Source: an uncultured Streptococcus sp. (GTDB lineage: Bacteria; Bacillota; Bacilli; Lactobacillales; Streptococcaceae). Taken from it: a stretch of DNA of 64,000 nt. The notes below the pieces were generated by a model. That model had not been told where the DNA came from. It ran no database searches and saw only the letters and a program-made list of their open reading frames with translations. Positions 27,815 to 38,265 of this stretch are shown here, piece after piece; position 1 is the first letter of the stretch, and each line of letters starts with the position of its first letter. Made by a program: the position numbers and the translations under genes. The DNA lies in the NCBI GenBank assembly GCA_934196125.1, contig CAKPVT010000002.1, forward strand, positions 31,559 through 95,558. Direction: 5' to 3'.

Positions 27815-28759
27815 TTACTGAATATTAATTGTAATATAACTTAGCGTTGTACTTGTTAATGCAGAAGTGTCAACTTCTTGTCCATCAATGGTTACTGTCA
27901 CACCTTCAGTAACCCCCAAAGTAATCAAAGAACTTGTTGTTCCAGAAGGAAGAACTGCAGTATAACTTGTTGTTCCAGTTGACGAAAGAAGAGTACCAGA
28001 ATCATTAGATTCTGAATTTGTCACAGACACCCAACTACTGTCTGCACCAGATAAGCTAATTTCAACAGTTAAACTATCTGTCACATTTGACAAGTTTACC
28101 GTCAAGCTATTGCCGCTTCCCTCAGTGGACATTTTCAAAGAAGTATCTTCCTCAGAAGATGATAACTCACTTGTTGAAGAAGAACTTTCTGATGATGTTG
28201 AGTCTGTCGTTGTTGAACTACTGCTATGGACAACGGAGTAGCTTGTGCTTGCGTTATTGCTGTCACTTTGCAATTGATTCCAAGTCACGAAAGAAACAAA
28301 AGCTAAAATTCCCAATGCCACCAAGCAAAGCATCACAATCGGAAGGTAAGAATTTATTTTTTCTTTTCCTTTGTAACGGCTTGAGCGTGAGCCAATAATA
28401 AAGCTATCATCGCTAGCTGATTTTGCAATGCTAATTGTTTCATCTTGCGGCGTTTTCACAATACTCTCAGTATTAGTAGTGGTAGATTCTACTACGTGCT
28501 CTTCTTGCTCCTCATCTGATGAATCAACTTCTTGTTCATGATATTTTTCCAACAAATCAGCGGTGTCAAGCTCAACAGCTTCGCTATATTGTTGTAAGTA
28601 AGTTTCAATCTTATCTTTAGGGATTAATTTAAATTGTTCAAACTCCAAAGCCAAAAGATGTGGCAAAGGAATCGCTGTTTTTTTTTCGACTTCTTCTAAT
28701 TTCAGGTGTTTTGCCACCCGAGCTTCTCTTAAAATCTCACCAATCGTTTGTTCTCTCAT
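27815..28759 (-). CDS. RodZ-like helix-turn-helix membrane protein
   Basis: 314 residues. The N-terminal HTH (about 1-70) includes GEILREARVAKHLKLEEVEK and an acidic cytoplasmic stretch follows. A single transmembrane helix lies near 135-155 (SYLPIVMLCLVALGILAFVS). Beyond it are an extracellular Ser/Thr-rich linker and a C-terminal beta domain with DUF4115 character. This is the RodZ/YmfM layout. RodZ links cytoskeletal MreB to cell-wall synthesis in rods. In streptococci, which lack MreB, the role in peripheral wall synthesis is inferred. Neighbours ymfF, ymfH and pgsA match the Bacillus ymf cluster. Confidence 0.85.
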   Translation of the reverse strand: MREQTIGEILREARVAKHLKLEEVEKKTAIPLPHLLALEFEQFKLIPKDKIETYLQQYSEAVELDTADLLEKYHEQEVDSSDEEQEEHVVESTTTNTESIVKTPQDETISIAKSASDDSFIIGSRSSRYKGKEKINSYLPIVMLCLVALGILAFVSFVTWNQLQSDSNNASTSYSVVHSSSSTTTDSTSSESSSSTSELSSSEEDTSLKMSTEGSGNSLTVNLSNVTDSLTVEISLSGADSSWVSVTNSESNDSGTLLSSTGTTSYTAVLPSGTTSSLITLGVTEGVTVTIDGQEVDTSALTSTTLSYITINIQ

Positions 28760-28822
28760 ACGGGTTTCCTTTAATAAAATGTAATCAGGGCTATTATAGC
28801 AAATTTTAGAAAGTATTTCGAT

Positions 28823-30112
28823 TTATTTTGGCAGGATTGTGAATTCTGTTGCATCAGCATGTGCTAAGAAATCATTACCGATTTTCAAGACTTCTGCAAA
28901 ATCCAACGTTGCTAATATTTTTGGAACCTCTAAATAAGTTTCATCTTCTGATAAATGATTAATAAATTGCGCTGATAAGTTATCAATAGAATCTAGGCTT
29001 TTGAAGAAATCGCCATACAATTCCTTTTTGACAATTTTAAAGTGTTCTTCTGATAAATCGTCCAAATCGCTTGATTGAGATACTTTATTCAAATATTGAC
29101 GGATATTATTTGCCATCACAATTGGTTCCAAAGTATCTAAAGAAATAATCAAAAACTGAAAATCTGGACAAACTTCAATTTCAAAATCAAAAGAGTCATC
29201 AATCTGTCCACTTTCATAAAGCTGCTGATAACGTTTTGATGTCCAGCCAAACAACATGGTAAAGAATAATCGCAGCGCCAATTCTTGACGTAAAATTGAA
29301 GTTCCCTTGGGCAACTGTGTCCCTCTATAACCAATTGCCAATTTAGGGTGAGTGACATCCATTTGAATGTTCTTTTTCGGCACTACCTGCTCATACACCA
29401 AACCTTGTCGTTTAACAACGTGTTTTTTGCTTGCCTTTTCTTTTTGCTCTTTTTTGATTTGATTAAATAGCAAGTCCTTATCGAAATTTCCAACAAGCAA
29501 CAATGTCATTTCCTGTGGGGAGTAGAAAATATTGTGATTCTCTTTTAAATCTGCCACCGAAATATTTTCAATACTTTCTTGCGTGCCAGCAATATCTTGA
29601 GCAAGGGCAGTGTTAGGATATAAATTTTCAAGAATTCCTTGATAAAGACGGTAGTCTGCATCATCTTGATACATGTCAATTTCTTGACCAATGATATCTT
29701 TTTCACGCGTAATAGAGGCTTCTGTAAAGGAGGTTTCTGATATAAACTGCTGAAGAAGTGTCACATTTTCTTCTAGGTTGTCAACCGCAGAAAAATAGTA
29801 GCAAGTCTTGTCAAAAGTTGTAAAGGCATTGCTATTTGCTCCCGCATTAGTAAATAGCTCCGCAACATCCTGACCATCCTCCAATTCAAACAATTTGTGC
29901 TCTAAAAAATGAGCAATCCCCTCGTTGTATTCTTTGGGCTGTCCATCATATGTAAACTTTGTGTCAAGAGAGCCAAAATTTACAATCATCATTCCACAAC
30001 TTTCTTGAAAATCTTGTTTTGGGATCAGAAAAACTTTCAATCCATTTTCTAACTCAGCCGAGTAAATTTTTTCATTTATTTCTGAAAAAATTTGCTCCTT
30101 TAATTCTGTCAT
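28823..30112 (-). CDS. ymfH: M16 family zinc metallopeptidase YmfH
   Basis: 429 residues. The inverted zinc motif HxxEH is present as AHFLEHKLFE (about residues 67-76), with the downstream glutamate region following. It is an insulinase/pitrilysin-type peptidase, predicted cytoplasmic. It directly abuts its homologue ymfF, and the two probably form a heterodimer as in other M16 pairs. Here the active member is this one. The substrate is not established, though related proteins process peptide signals. Confidence 0.88.
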   Translation of the reverse strand: MTELKEQIFSEINEKIYSAELENGLKVFLIPKQDFQESCGMMIVNFGSLDTKFTYDGQPKEYNEGIAHFLEHKLFELEDGQDVAELFTNAGANSNAFTTFDKTCYYFSAVDNLEENVTLLQQFISETSFTEASITREKDIIGQEIDMYQDDADYRLYQGILENLYPNTALAQDIAGTQESIENISVADLKENHNIFYSPQEMTLLLVGNFDKDLLFNQIKKEQKEKASKKHVVKRQGLVYEQVVPKKNIQMDVTHPKLAIGYRGTQLPKGTSILRQELALRLFFTMLFGWTSKRYQQLYESGQIDDSFDFEIEVCPDFQFLIISLDTLEPIVMANNIRQYLNKVSQSSDLDDLSEEHFKIVKKELYGDFFKSLDSIDNLSAQFINHLSEDETYLEVPKILATLDFAEVLKIGNDFLAHADATEFTILPK

Positions 30113-31357
30113 TTATTTTCCCTCCAAAAAATAAAGCGCCTGTAATTTTACTTTTCTTGTGAATTTTAAAACATCTTCTTTACTAACGTTGTCAATTTTG
30201 TCAATTATCTTATCAACACTAAAATTACTTGTAAGATACTGATGATTGTAGTCACGTTCAATGATTACTCTTGGGGAATCACAAGCCAATTTTAAATTAA
30301 CCTTTAACATTTTTTTCGTTTGTTTTAAAAGTGATTCAGAGAAGCGCCCCATCTTAATATCCGAAAATTGCTTATTGATTAATTGAAGTGTTTTATTTCG
30401 GCTTTTCTTGTCAATTCCAGCGTAAACATTCAGTAAACCTGTGTAAATATCGAATTGACTTCCTATGGTATATGCCAAACCTTCTTTCTCACGTAATTCT
30501 GTAAACAGACGAGAATGAGCAAAACCTCCAAACAGCCCATTAAAGACTAGTAGTGTAAAGTATTCTTCATCTTGATAGCGTATTGGAAAATGATAGCCTA
30601 GCTGTAAAACTGATTGATTAACGTCTTTAGTTTCAAATTGTTGTCTGATAACATTTGTAAATTCTTGTTGGTAGTCAAATACTAAATCTTTATGACGTTC
30701 TTCAAACGGAAAACGATTAAACAACTGTAGCATACGATAATCATCAAATTCACCCAATAAAAAGATGTCCAAACGGTCTTCACGCAACATTTTCTGAAAT
30801 TCCTGAAAAGCCGTGTAAGAATTTTCAGCGGCTACTAATTCGGCTGTTCCATATTTTGAAGTTTGAAAAGCAGAATCTTCATAAAAAAGTTTCTTAAGTC
30901 CCAACTCACTACTATAAAAACTATCGTCTTTATCAGCGTTCAAATAATTAATCAAATTAGTCTGCTCGATATTAAAAAGTTTAGACTGATACTGCTCAAC
31001 CGTCACAAGTGGAGCAAATAAATTTTGGTAAAGAAAATCAATCATTTCTTCCAACAGATTTTCATCTGTCATTACAAATTGATTTTTTATAAAAGCCAAC
31101 TCAATGTCAACGATATGGACTAGTCCCTTGGTTGACACTTTGGTTGACAACGTTGCACCATAAAGACTAGCTAAACGCTCTCTAAAAAGCTGAGCTGTTG
31201 GATATTCCGCATTGGCTGTCGCTAAAATTTGCGCGACTAAAACACGTCGTGCAACCGTCTTTTGACTAAAGTCACCAGAAAAGCGAAAAGTTAGGTGATT
31301 CATTTTAAATTTTTCACTTTTGATAAGATGTAATTCAACACCCTCAACTAATTTCAT
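30113..31357 (-). CDS. ymfF: M16 family peptidase-like protein YmfF (lacks zinc motif)
   Basis: 414 residues from the ATG at 31357 (MKLVEGVELHLIKSEKFKMN), with AAGGAA 7 bp upstream. The frame is open 8 codons further. It has the M16 fold pattern, including LYGATLSTKVSTKGLVHIVD and REKEGLAYTIGSQFDIYTGL, but no HxxEH where the partner has it. It is therefore the non-catalytic subunit that completes the YmfH chamber, as is usual for such pairs. Its stop is directly adjacent to the ymfH start. Confidence 0.87.
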   Translation of the reverse strand: MKLVEGVELHLIKSEKFKMNHLTFRFSGDFSQKTVARRVLVAQILATANAEYPTAQLFRERLASLYGATLSTKVSTKGLVHIVDIELAFIKNQFVMTDENLLEEMIDFLYQNLFAPLVTVEQYQSKLFNIEQTNLINYLNADKDDSFYSSELGLKKLFYEDSAFQTSKYGTAELVAAENSYTAFQEFQKMLREDRLDIFLLGEFDDYRMLQLFNRFPFEERHKDLVFDYQQEFTNVIRQQFETKDVNQSVLQLGYHFPIRYQDEEYFTLLVFNGLFGGFAHSRLFTELREKEGLAYTIGSQFDIYTGLLNVYAGIDKKSRNKTLQLINKQFSDIKMGRFSESLLKQTKKMLKVNLKLACDSPRVIIERDYNHQYLTSNFSVDKIIDKIDNVSKEDVLKFTRKVKLQALYFLEGK

Positions 31358-31445
31358 TGCAAATTCCTTACTAAAAAACACATTATTAGCTAAAATTATA
31401 CCACGTTTATGTTATAATTACTTGAATTATAAAATGGAGAAAACA

Positions 31446-31823
31446 ATGGAATACAAATTATTTGGTGACTATATCACATTACAAGCATTACTAAAAGAAC
31501 TTAGTATTATCCAAAGTGGTGGAGCTATAAAAGGGTATTTAGCAGAAACAACTGTTCTTTTTAATAGTCAAGATGAAAAACGTCGTGGCAAAAAAATTCG
31601 TATCGGCGATACCATCACCATTCCCGAAGAAAATGTTGAGATTCAGATTGTCGAGCCAACATCAGCTGAAAAACAAGAGCGCCTAGAAGCAATTGTTGAA
31701 AAAGAACGTGTCGCCGCTATTGTAAAAGAGCTCAATCAGAAAAATAAAAAAGTTAAAAAACAAAATCAAGGAAAAACAAAACAAACAAATGAACGTAAAC
31801 CCGTTCGTTTCCCAGGAACTTAA
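31446..31823 (+). CDS. yaaA: S4-domain protein YaaA
   Basis: 125 residues from the ATG at 31446 ([20 protein letters not shown]), with GGAG 6 bp upstream; an earlier ATG at 31434 overlaps that site. The first 70 residues form an S4-like RNA-binding domain ([20 protein letters not shown], then [11 protein letters not shown]). A basic, low-complexity tail rich in Lys, Asn and Gln follows, ending KPVRFPGT. It precedes recF by 2 bp, as in many Firmicutes. A role in ribosome assembly has been proposed for the family. Confidence 0.9.
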   Translation: MEYKLFGDYITLQALLKELSIIQSGGAIKGYLAETTVLFNSQDEKRRGKKIRIGDTITIPEENVEIQIVEPTSAEKQERLEAIVEKERVAAIVKELNQKNKKVKKQNQGKTKQTNERKPVRFPGT

Positions 31824-31825
31824 GC

Positions 31826-32920
31826 ATGCGGATTCAAAAAATAACGTTAAAAAATTATCGTAACTATCTGACTAGTGAGCTTGAATTTTCTCCTGGACTT
31901 AATGTTTTCATCGGAAAAAACGCCCAAGGAAAAACAAATTTCTTAGAAGCAATTTATTTCCTTTCTCTTACCCGCAGCCACCGCACACGAACAGACAAAG
32001 AGTTGATTCATTTTGATGCCAAAGAACTTCTGGTTTCTGGTATTTTACAACGTTCAAGTGGTACTGTTCCTTTAGATATTAGTCTTTCAAGTAAGGGACG
32101 TGTTACAAAAGTTAATCATCTAAAACAAGCTAAGTTATCAGACTATATTGGTGTAATGACCGTTGTTCTTTTTGCACCTGAAGACTTACAACTCATCAAA
32201 GGCGCTCCAAGCCTTCGTCGAAAATTTATTGACATTGATTTAGGGCAAATAAAGCCGATTTATTTAGCAGATTTGTCTAATTATAACCACGTGCTAAAAC
32301 AGCGTAATACTTATCTTAAAACGGCTGAAAAGGTAGATACTGATTTTTTAGCTGTGCTTGATGAGCAATTAGCTGATTTTGGTAACCGTGTCATGGAACA
32401 TCGTTTAGATTTCATTTCTAATTTAGAAAAAGAAGCCGACCGCTATCATTATGCCATTTCAAACGGCATCGAACATCTTAGTATCCATTATCTGTCATCT
32501 GTTTCCTTCCAAGAAAGGGATGATATTAAGCCAAATTTCTTAAAAGCTTTACAAAAAAATCATCAGCGTGATATTTTCAAAAAAAATACAAGTGTTGGTC
32601 CCCACCGTGATGATTTAGAATTTTTCATCAATGATATGCCAGCAAATTTTGGCAGCCAAGGTCAGCACCGTAGCTTAATCTTATCACTAAAAATGGCTGA
32701 AATTGAGTTAATAAAAACAGTAACTGGTGATTATCCTATTTTACTTTTAGATGATGTCATGAGCGAGCTTGATAATTACAGACAAACCGAACTCTTAAAA
32801 ATGATTATTGATAAAAACGTTCAAACCTTCATTACAACAACAAGCCTCGACCACCTATCACAGCTTCCGGACGAGTTAAAAATCTTTACAGTTAATCAAG
32901 GTAACATTCAAGAAAATTAA
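31826..32920 (+). CDS. recF: DNA replication and repair protein RecF
   Basis: SMC-like ATPase that helps load RecA at gaps. Walker A is [18 protein letters not shown], signature motif near [18 protein letters not shown], Walker [15 protein letters not shown]. 364 residues, complete. It is coupled to yaaA and ends at a strong terminator. In streptococci recF is often separated from dnaA-dnaN, as here (about 15 kb away). Confidence 0.96.
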   Translation: MRIQKITLKNYRNYLTSELEFSPGLNVFIGKNAQGKTNFLEAIYFLSLTRSHRTRTDKELIHFDAKELLVSGILQRSSGTVPLDISLSSKGRVTKVNHLKQAKLSDYIGVMTVVLFAPEDLQLIKGAPSLRRKFIDIDLGQIKPIYLADLSNYNHVLKQRNTYLKTAEKVDTDFLAVLDEQLADFGNRVMEHRLDFISNLEKEADRYHYAISNGIEHLSIHYLSSVSFQERDDIKPNFLKALQKNHQRDIFKKNTSVGPHRDDLEFFINDMPANFGSQGQHRSLILSLKMAEIELIKTVTGDYPILLLDDVMSELDNYRQTELLKMIIDKNVQTFITTTSLDHLSQLPDELKIFTVNQGNIQEN

Positions 32921-32945
32921 AAAAGCTGGCGTTTGCCAGCTTTTT
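32919..32945. terminator. Terminator between recF and glcU
   Basis: AAAAGCTGGC-GTTT-GCCAGCTTTTT, a perfect hairpin with T-runs on both strands. It serves the convergent recF and glcU transcripts. Confidence 0.9.
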
Positions 32946-32963
32946 GTTATGTTTACAGATAAG

Positions 32964-32979
32964 TTGACAACATTGTCAA
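32964..32979. repeat. Palindrome TTGACAA-CA-TTGTCAA between recF and glcU
   Basis: Seven-bp arms with a two-base spacer, located between convergent gene ends. A promoter role is therefore unlikely. One of four exact copies of the core in the window. Confidence 0.6.
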
Positions 32980-32982
32980 TGA

Positions 32983-33849
32983 TTAATAAGATTTGACAAT
33001 TCCTAGTAAAACGGCACCAAGAACAAAACAAGCAATACCAATTGCCAACCAACGTGTTTCTTTACGTGTTTTTGTTTCACCAAGGAAAAGAATACCACCC
33101 ATAATTGAAATGATAACACCAAGTTGTGAGAAACTAAAGGCAATAGCAAGACCTGCTTTAGCAGCAGCAAGAAGCATGAAGATGTTACCAACACCCCACA
33201 TCAAACCAACGATAGCGTTTTTGATAACAACTGTTTCAAATTTAACGTTAAATTTCATGAACATTACAGCACCAAGAACCATACCTACAGCCATTGGGAA
33301 GATAACAGCCAATGCATCAAATTTCATGATGTTGTTGAATAAGATTGTGTAAGAAAGGTAACCAACAGTAGAATAAGTTAAAGCACGGAAACCTTTCCCA
33401 AAATCAGTCAATTCATTCGTTTCAACTTTTTCAGCGTCTTGTTTACTTGTAAAATAAAAACCAATAACAAGCAAAAGTAAAGCGATGATACCAAGAGTGT
33501 ATTGAACAGGTTTACTCCATTCACCAAAAACGATTGCACCAATTAAGCTACCGAAAACTAATTGAGCACCACTTGATAATGGATTCCCCACAGAAACACC
33601 CATGTATTGCATAGCACGGAATTGACCGTTTTGCCCCATAGACCAGAGCATACCACCGATAATTCCGACAACCCAAAGTGATACTGACATTTCTGGTTGA
33701 ACAAACAACCATACAACAAAAGCAAATAAAAGTGCCCCTAAAGTCATTCCTAATGTTTGTTGATTTGGTTTACCTCCAATTTTGTTGCTAACAAACCCAA
33801 TACTTCCCCATGCTACCATAGGAATTATTGCATATAAAATACCTTGCAT
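32983..33849 (-). CDS. glcU: GRP-type sugar uptake protein (GlcU family)
   Basis: 288 residues with ten predicted membrane helices in the drug/metabolite superfamily pattern, split into two five-helix halves. The start MQGILYAIIPMVAWGSIGFV and GNPLSSGAQLVFGSLIGAIV are typical of GlcU/RhaT-type glucose or ribose uptake permeases, probably proton symport. The upstream region (33850-33905) has repeated GTAAACA motifs and an imperfect inverted repeat TGTTTAC/GTAAAACA that may be an operator. The substrate is not provable from sequence. Confidence 0.85.
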   Translation of the reverse strand: MQGILYAIIPMVAWGSIGFVSNKIGGKPNQQTLGMTLGALLFAFVVWLFVQPEMSVSLWVVGIIGGMLWSMGQNGQFRAMQYMGVSVGNPLSSGAQLVFGSLIGAIVFGEWSKPVQYTLGIIALLLLVIGFYFTSKQDAEKVETNELTDFGKGFRALTYSTVGYLSYTILFNNIMKFDALAVIFPMAVGMVLGAVMFMKFNVKFETVVIKNAIVGLMWGVGNIFMLLAAAKAGLAIAFSFSQLGVIISIMGGILFLGETKTRKETRWLAIGIACFVLGAVLLGIVKSY

Positions 33850-34028
33850 TTTTTCTCCTTTACAATATGTTTTACAGTCAAGTAAACAAAATTCACACTG
33901 TTGTAAACATGAAATTAATCGTTCGTCTTGTGTGATGGCACTTTTTTAGAAAACAAAAGAAATTTTCATTTTAAAACGAACACAGCTATATATTCTATCA
34001 CAATCACTATCACTTTGTAAAGGTTATC

Positions 34029-34070
34029 AAAAAAATCCCTGACAGGCATAAGCCCATCAGAGATTTTTTA
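34029..34070 (-). terminator. Terminator of guaB
   Basis: On the reverse strand, AAAAATCTCTGATGGGC pairs with GCCTGTCAGGGATTTTTT (one or two mismatches) over a short loop, 17 bp after the guaB stop. The remaining 33906-34028 has no gene. Confidence 0.8.
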
Positions 34071-34086
34071 TTAATTATTTTAGAAA

Positions 34087-35658
<1,572 letters not shown>

Positions 35659-35756
35659 TCAACAAATTAAATTCAATTTTTTTCCAAAAATTCTTTCCTA
35701 TATTAGACTGATGATTTTTGCAATTCTCATTTAAAACAAATGCTTTTCATCAAATA

Positions 35757-35791
35757 AAAACTCTAAAGTAAAAATTGTTACTTTAGAGTTT
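35757..35791 (-). terminator. Terminator of trpS
   Basis: AAAACTCTAAAGTAA/TTACTTTAGAGTTT with a 6-base loop, 15 bp downstream of the trpS stop on the reverse strand. Confidence 0.85.
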
Positions 35792-35805
35792 CGCTTCACT
35801 TTATT

Positions 35806-36828
35806 TTAGAAGTAATTGATTCCCATAGCTGCTTTAACTTCAGCAAGTGTTTGACCGGCAACTTCACGCGCAGCTTGACTACCTTTTTCAAGCATACGGA
35901 ATACTTCACCTATGTCTTTTGCGTATTCTAGGCGGCGTTCTCGGATTGGCGCCAATTCACGTTCAAGAATATCAAGCAAATAACGTTTTGTTTTGACGTC
36001 ACCAAGACCTCCACGTTGATAGTGTTCTTTCATAGCTGAAATGTCAGCTTGATCTTCTTCACGTCCGAAAATATCAAGATAATGGAAAACCATATTTCCT
36101 GCAATTTGTCCTGGATCTTCAACACGAACATGATTAGGGTCTGTGTACATGCTCATTACTTTTTTACGAACAGTATCAGCATCATCAGACAAATAAATAC
36201 CATTTCCAAGAGATTTAGACATTTTAGCATTACCATCTAACCCTAGTAAACGACCAGCTGCTTCATTTTCAGGAAAAATACCTTCTGGCTCAACCAAAAC
36301 ATCTGTTTTATAAGTATGATTGAAACTGCGAACGATTTCACGTGTTTGTTCAATCATTGGTTTTTGGTCATTTCCAACTGGCACATAATTCGCTTTAAAA
36401 GCTGTAATATCCGCAGCTTGAGAGATTGGATACACCAAAAATCCAGTTGGAATTGAACTTCCAAACCCTTTTTGCGCAATCTCTGTTTTTACAGTAGGAT
36501 TACGTTCCAAACGTGCCAATGATACCAAGTTCATGTAGTACATGGTTAATTCAGCTAATTCAGGAATTTGACTTTGAATGAAAATGGTAGATTTAGCTGG
36601 ATCAAGCCCTACTGATAAGTAGTCTAATGCTACATTTCCAACTGATTCTCTGATAATTTCAGATTCCTTAGCGTGGTCTGTCAAAGCTTGTTGGTCTGCC
36701 AAGAAAACCAACATATCGTATTTGTTTTCATTTTGCAATAACACACGATTTTTTAAACTGCCGACATAGTGTCCTAAGTGCAACTTACCAGTTGGACGGT
36801 CACCTGTCAAAATAATTGGTTTTACCAT
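35806..36828 (-). CDS. trpS: Tryptophan-tRNA ligase
   Basis: Class I synthetase charging tRNA-Trp. The HIGH-type motif is [18 protein letters not shown] (about 8-25), and KMSKS is intact in [16 protein letters not shown]. 340 residues, typical. A T-box leader with a TGG specifier directly upstream confirms both identity and control by uncharged tRNA-Trp. Confidence 0.97.
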   Translation of the reverse strand: MVKPIILTGDRPTGKLHLGHYVGSLKNRVLLQNENKYDMLVFLADQQALTDHAKESEIIRESVGNVALDYLSVGLDPAKSTIFIQSQIPELAELTMYYMNLVSLARLERNPTVKTEIAQKGFGSSIPTGFLVYPISQAADITAFKANYVPVGNDQKPMIEQTREIVRSFNHTYKTDVLVEPEGIFPENEAAGRLLGLDGNAKMSKSLGNGIYLSDDADTVRKKVMSMYTDPNHVRVEDPGQIAGNMVFHYLDIFGREEDQADISAMKEHYQRGGLGDVKTKRYLLDILERELAPIRERRLEYAKDIGEVFRMLEKGSQAAREVAGQTLAEVKAAMGINYF

Positions 36829-36857
36829 TCTATCACCTCAAAATTAATTTCAAATTA

Positions 36858-37079
36858 AAACAACCCCACGTAGCTAAACTACGTGAGGGCGTTATTAATA
36901 CGCGGTACCACCTCAATTGATAGAAAATTTTCTACCATCTCTTACTACTATTAAGAGTTCACAGATAAATGCAAACATTATTTTCCATTATATACATCAG
37001 CCCATTCATGCAAGGGTACTACTGATTTTCAGCACCATCAGCTCTCTAAAAGTACGCGTTTACATTACTCTTCTGAATC
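36858..37079 (-). promoter_or_regulatory. Tryptophan T-box riboswitch upstream of trpS
   Basis: The conserved T-box bulge sequence AGGTGGTACCGCG (36901-36913, reverse strand) is followed by a terminator stem, CCCTCACGTAG/CTACGTGGGG with T-run (about 36858-36890). Upstream, stem I contains a candidate specifier triplet TGG at 37002-37004 (context GAATGGGC), a tryptophan codon. Uncharged tRNA-Trp would stabilise the antiterminator and allow trpS expression. Confidence 0.92.
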
Positions 37080-37085
37080 TTCTTC

Positions 37086-37114
37086 ATTTTATGAAATTCT
37101 AGAAACTTTGTCAA
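37086..37114 (-). promoter_or_regulatory. Promoter of the trpS T-box transcript
   Basis: On the reverse strand, TTGACA (37109-37114) and TAAAAT (37086-37091) are separated by 17 bp, placing the start near 37079, just ahead of T-box stem I. Confidence 0.75.
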
Positions 37115-37308
37115 GCTAATAGCTATTTTCCTAGGAAATTCTCGCTTTCTTAGAAAGAATAATTATACAGTTTATTCAGGAATTTCGTTTTAATAAAATT
37201 AAAAAATGAAAATTGTGCACCGTGATTAACTTTCTCTCACATAAATCTTGACGAGTATCTTCTTCTTTGCAATAATAGAATCGTTTGTTATAAAGAAGAG
37301 GATTATAT

Positions 37309-38181
37309 ATGAAGAAAAAATTAATTGATTTTGGGCTTGTTACAGTAGGAGCCTTTATTGCTGCTATCGGTTTTAACAGTTTTTTCCTAGAGAATCACAT
37401 TGCATCTGGTGGGGTTGTTGGTTTAGCTGTTAGTTTGAAAGCTTTATTTGGTTGGAATACTGGGAATTTTGTTATGATTTCAAATTTTCCACTCCTTATA
37501 GCTTGCTGGCTTTTCCTAGGAAAAGAGACATTTGTAAAAACCGTTTATGGGGCATGGATTTATTCTATTTTTGTAAAACTAACTGAAGGTGTGCCAAATT
37601 TAACAGACAATCCTTTGTTAGCTGCACTTTTTGGAGGTGTCATTTGTGGTTTTGGTTTAGGGGTTGTCTTTTGGGGAAATTCTTCAACAGGTGGAACAGG
37701 TATTATCACCCAAATTCTCCATAAATACACACCACTTCCTCTTGCCATTGCAATGACAATCGTTGATGGGTGTAGTGTTGCGATGGGATTTGTCGCCTTT
37801 GACATTGACACAGTTATGTATTCTATTATTGCATTGATTACGATTGGTTATGTCGTTAATAGCATGCAACTCGGTATCACTTCATCACGAAATATCATGA
37901 TTGTTTCGCCTAAGAATGATTTAATCAAACATTATATTTCTACAAAAGCAGACCGTGGGGTCACCGAAATTCCAGTTACTGGGGGTTATTCAGGTGAAAA
38001 TCATACCATGCTAATGATAACTGTTTCTCGTCAAGAAGTCCCTCGTTTAGAAAAAAATATCCAAAAAATTGACGAAACTGCCTTTATCGTCATTATGCCT
38101 GCTACACAAGTTATGGGACGTGGATTTAGCCTCAAAAAATACTATAAACTTAACGAAAAAGACATCATTTTACCAATGTAA
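37309..38181 (+). CDS. YitT family membrane protein
   Basis: 290 residues. Five or so N-terminal helices form the YitT_membrane (DUF161) domain, with SGGVVGLAVSLKALFGWNTG and SSTGGTGIITQILHKYTPLP. A C-terminal cytoplasmic DUF2179 domain follows (about 220-285, GVTEIPVTGGYSGENHTMLM). AAGAGG precedes the ATG. The function is unknown for the family. It is a paralogue of the partial gene at 1-575, to which it aligns in the SSGGT-type loops. Confidence 0.85.
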   Translation: MKKKLIDFGLVTVGAFIAAIGFNSFFLENHIASGGVVGLAVSLKALFGWNTGNFVMISNFPLLIACWLFLGKETFVKTVYGAWIYSIFVKLTEGVPNLTDNPLLAALFGGVICGFGLGVVFWGNSSTGGTGIITQILHKYTPLPLAIAMTIVDGCSVAMGFVAFDIDTVMYSIIALITIGYVVNSMQLGITSSRNIMIVSPKNDLIKHYISTKADRGVTEIPVTGGYSGENHTMLMITVSRQEVPRLEKNIQKIDETAFIVIMPATQVMGRGFSLKKYYKLNEKDIILPM

Positions 38182-38184
38182 TGC

Positions 38185-38222
38185 AAAGTCCCGCTTTCTC
38201 TGATTGAAAATTGGGGCTTTTT
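38185..38222 (+). terminator. Weak terminator after yitT
   Basis: AAAGTCCC pairs with GGGGCTTT (one G-T pair) across a 20-base loop and is followed by T residues. Confidence 0.45.
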
Positions 38223-38265
38223 CATGTACAATGAAGCTTATAGATAAATATTATGAGGTGAAAAA

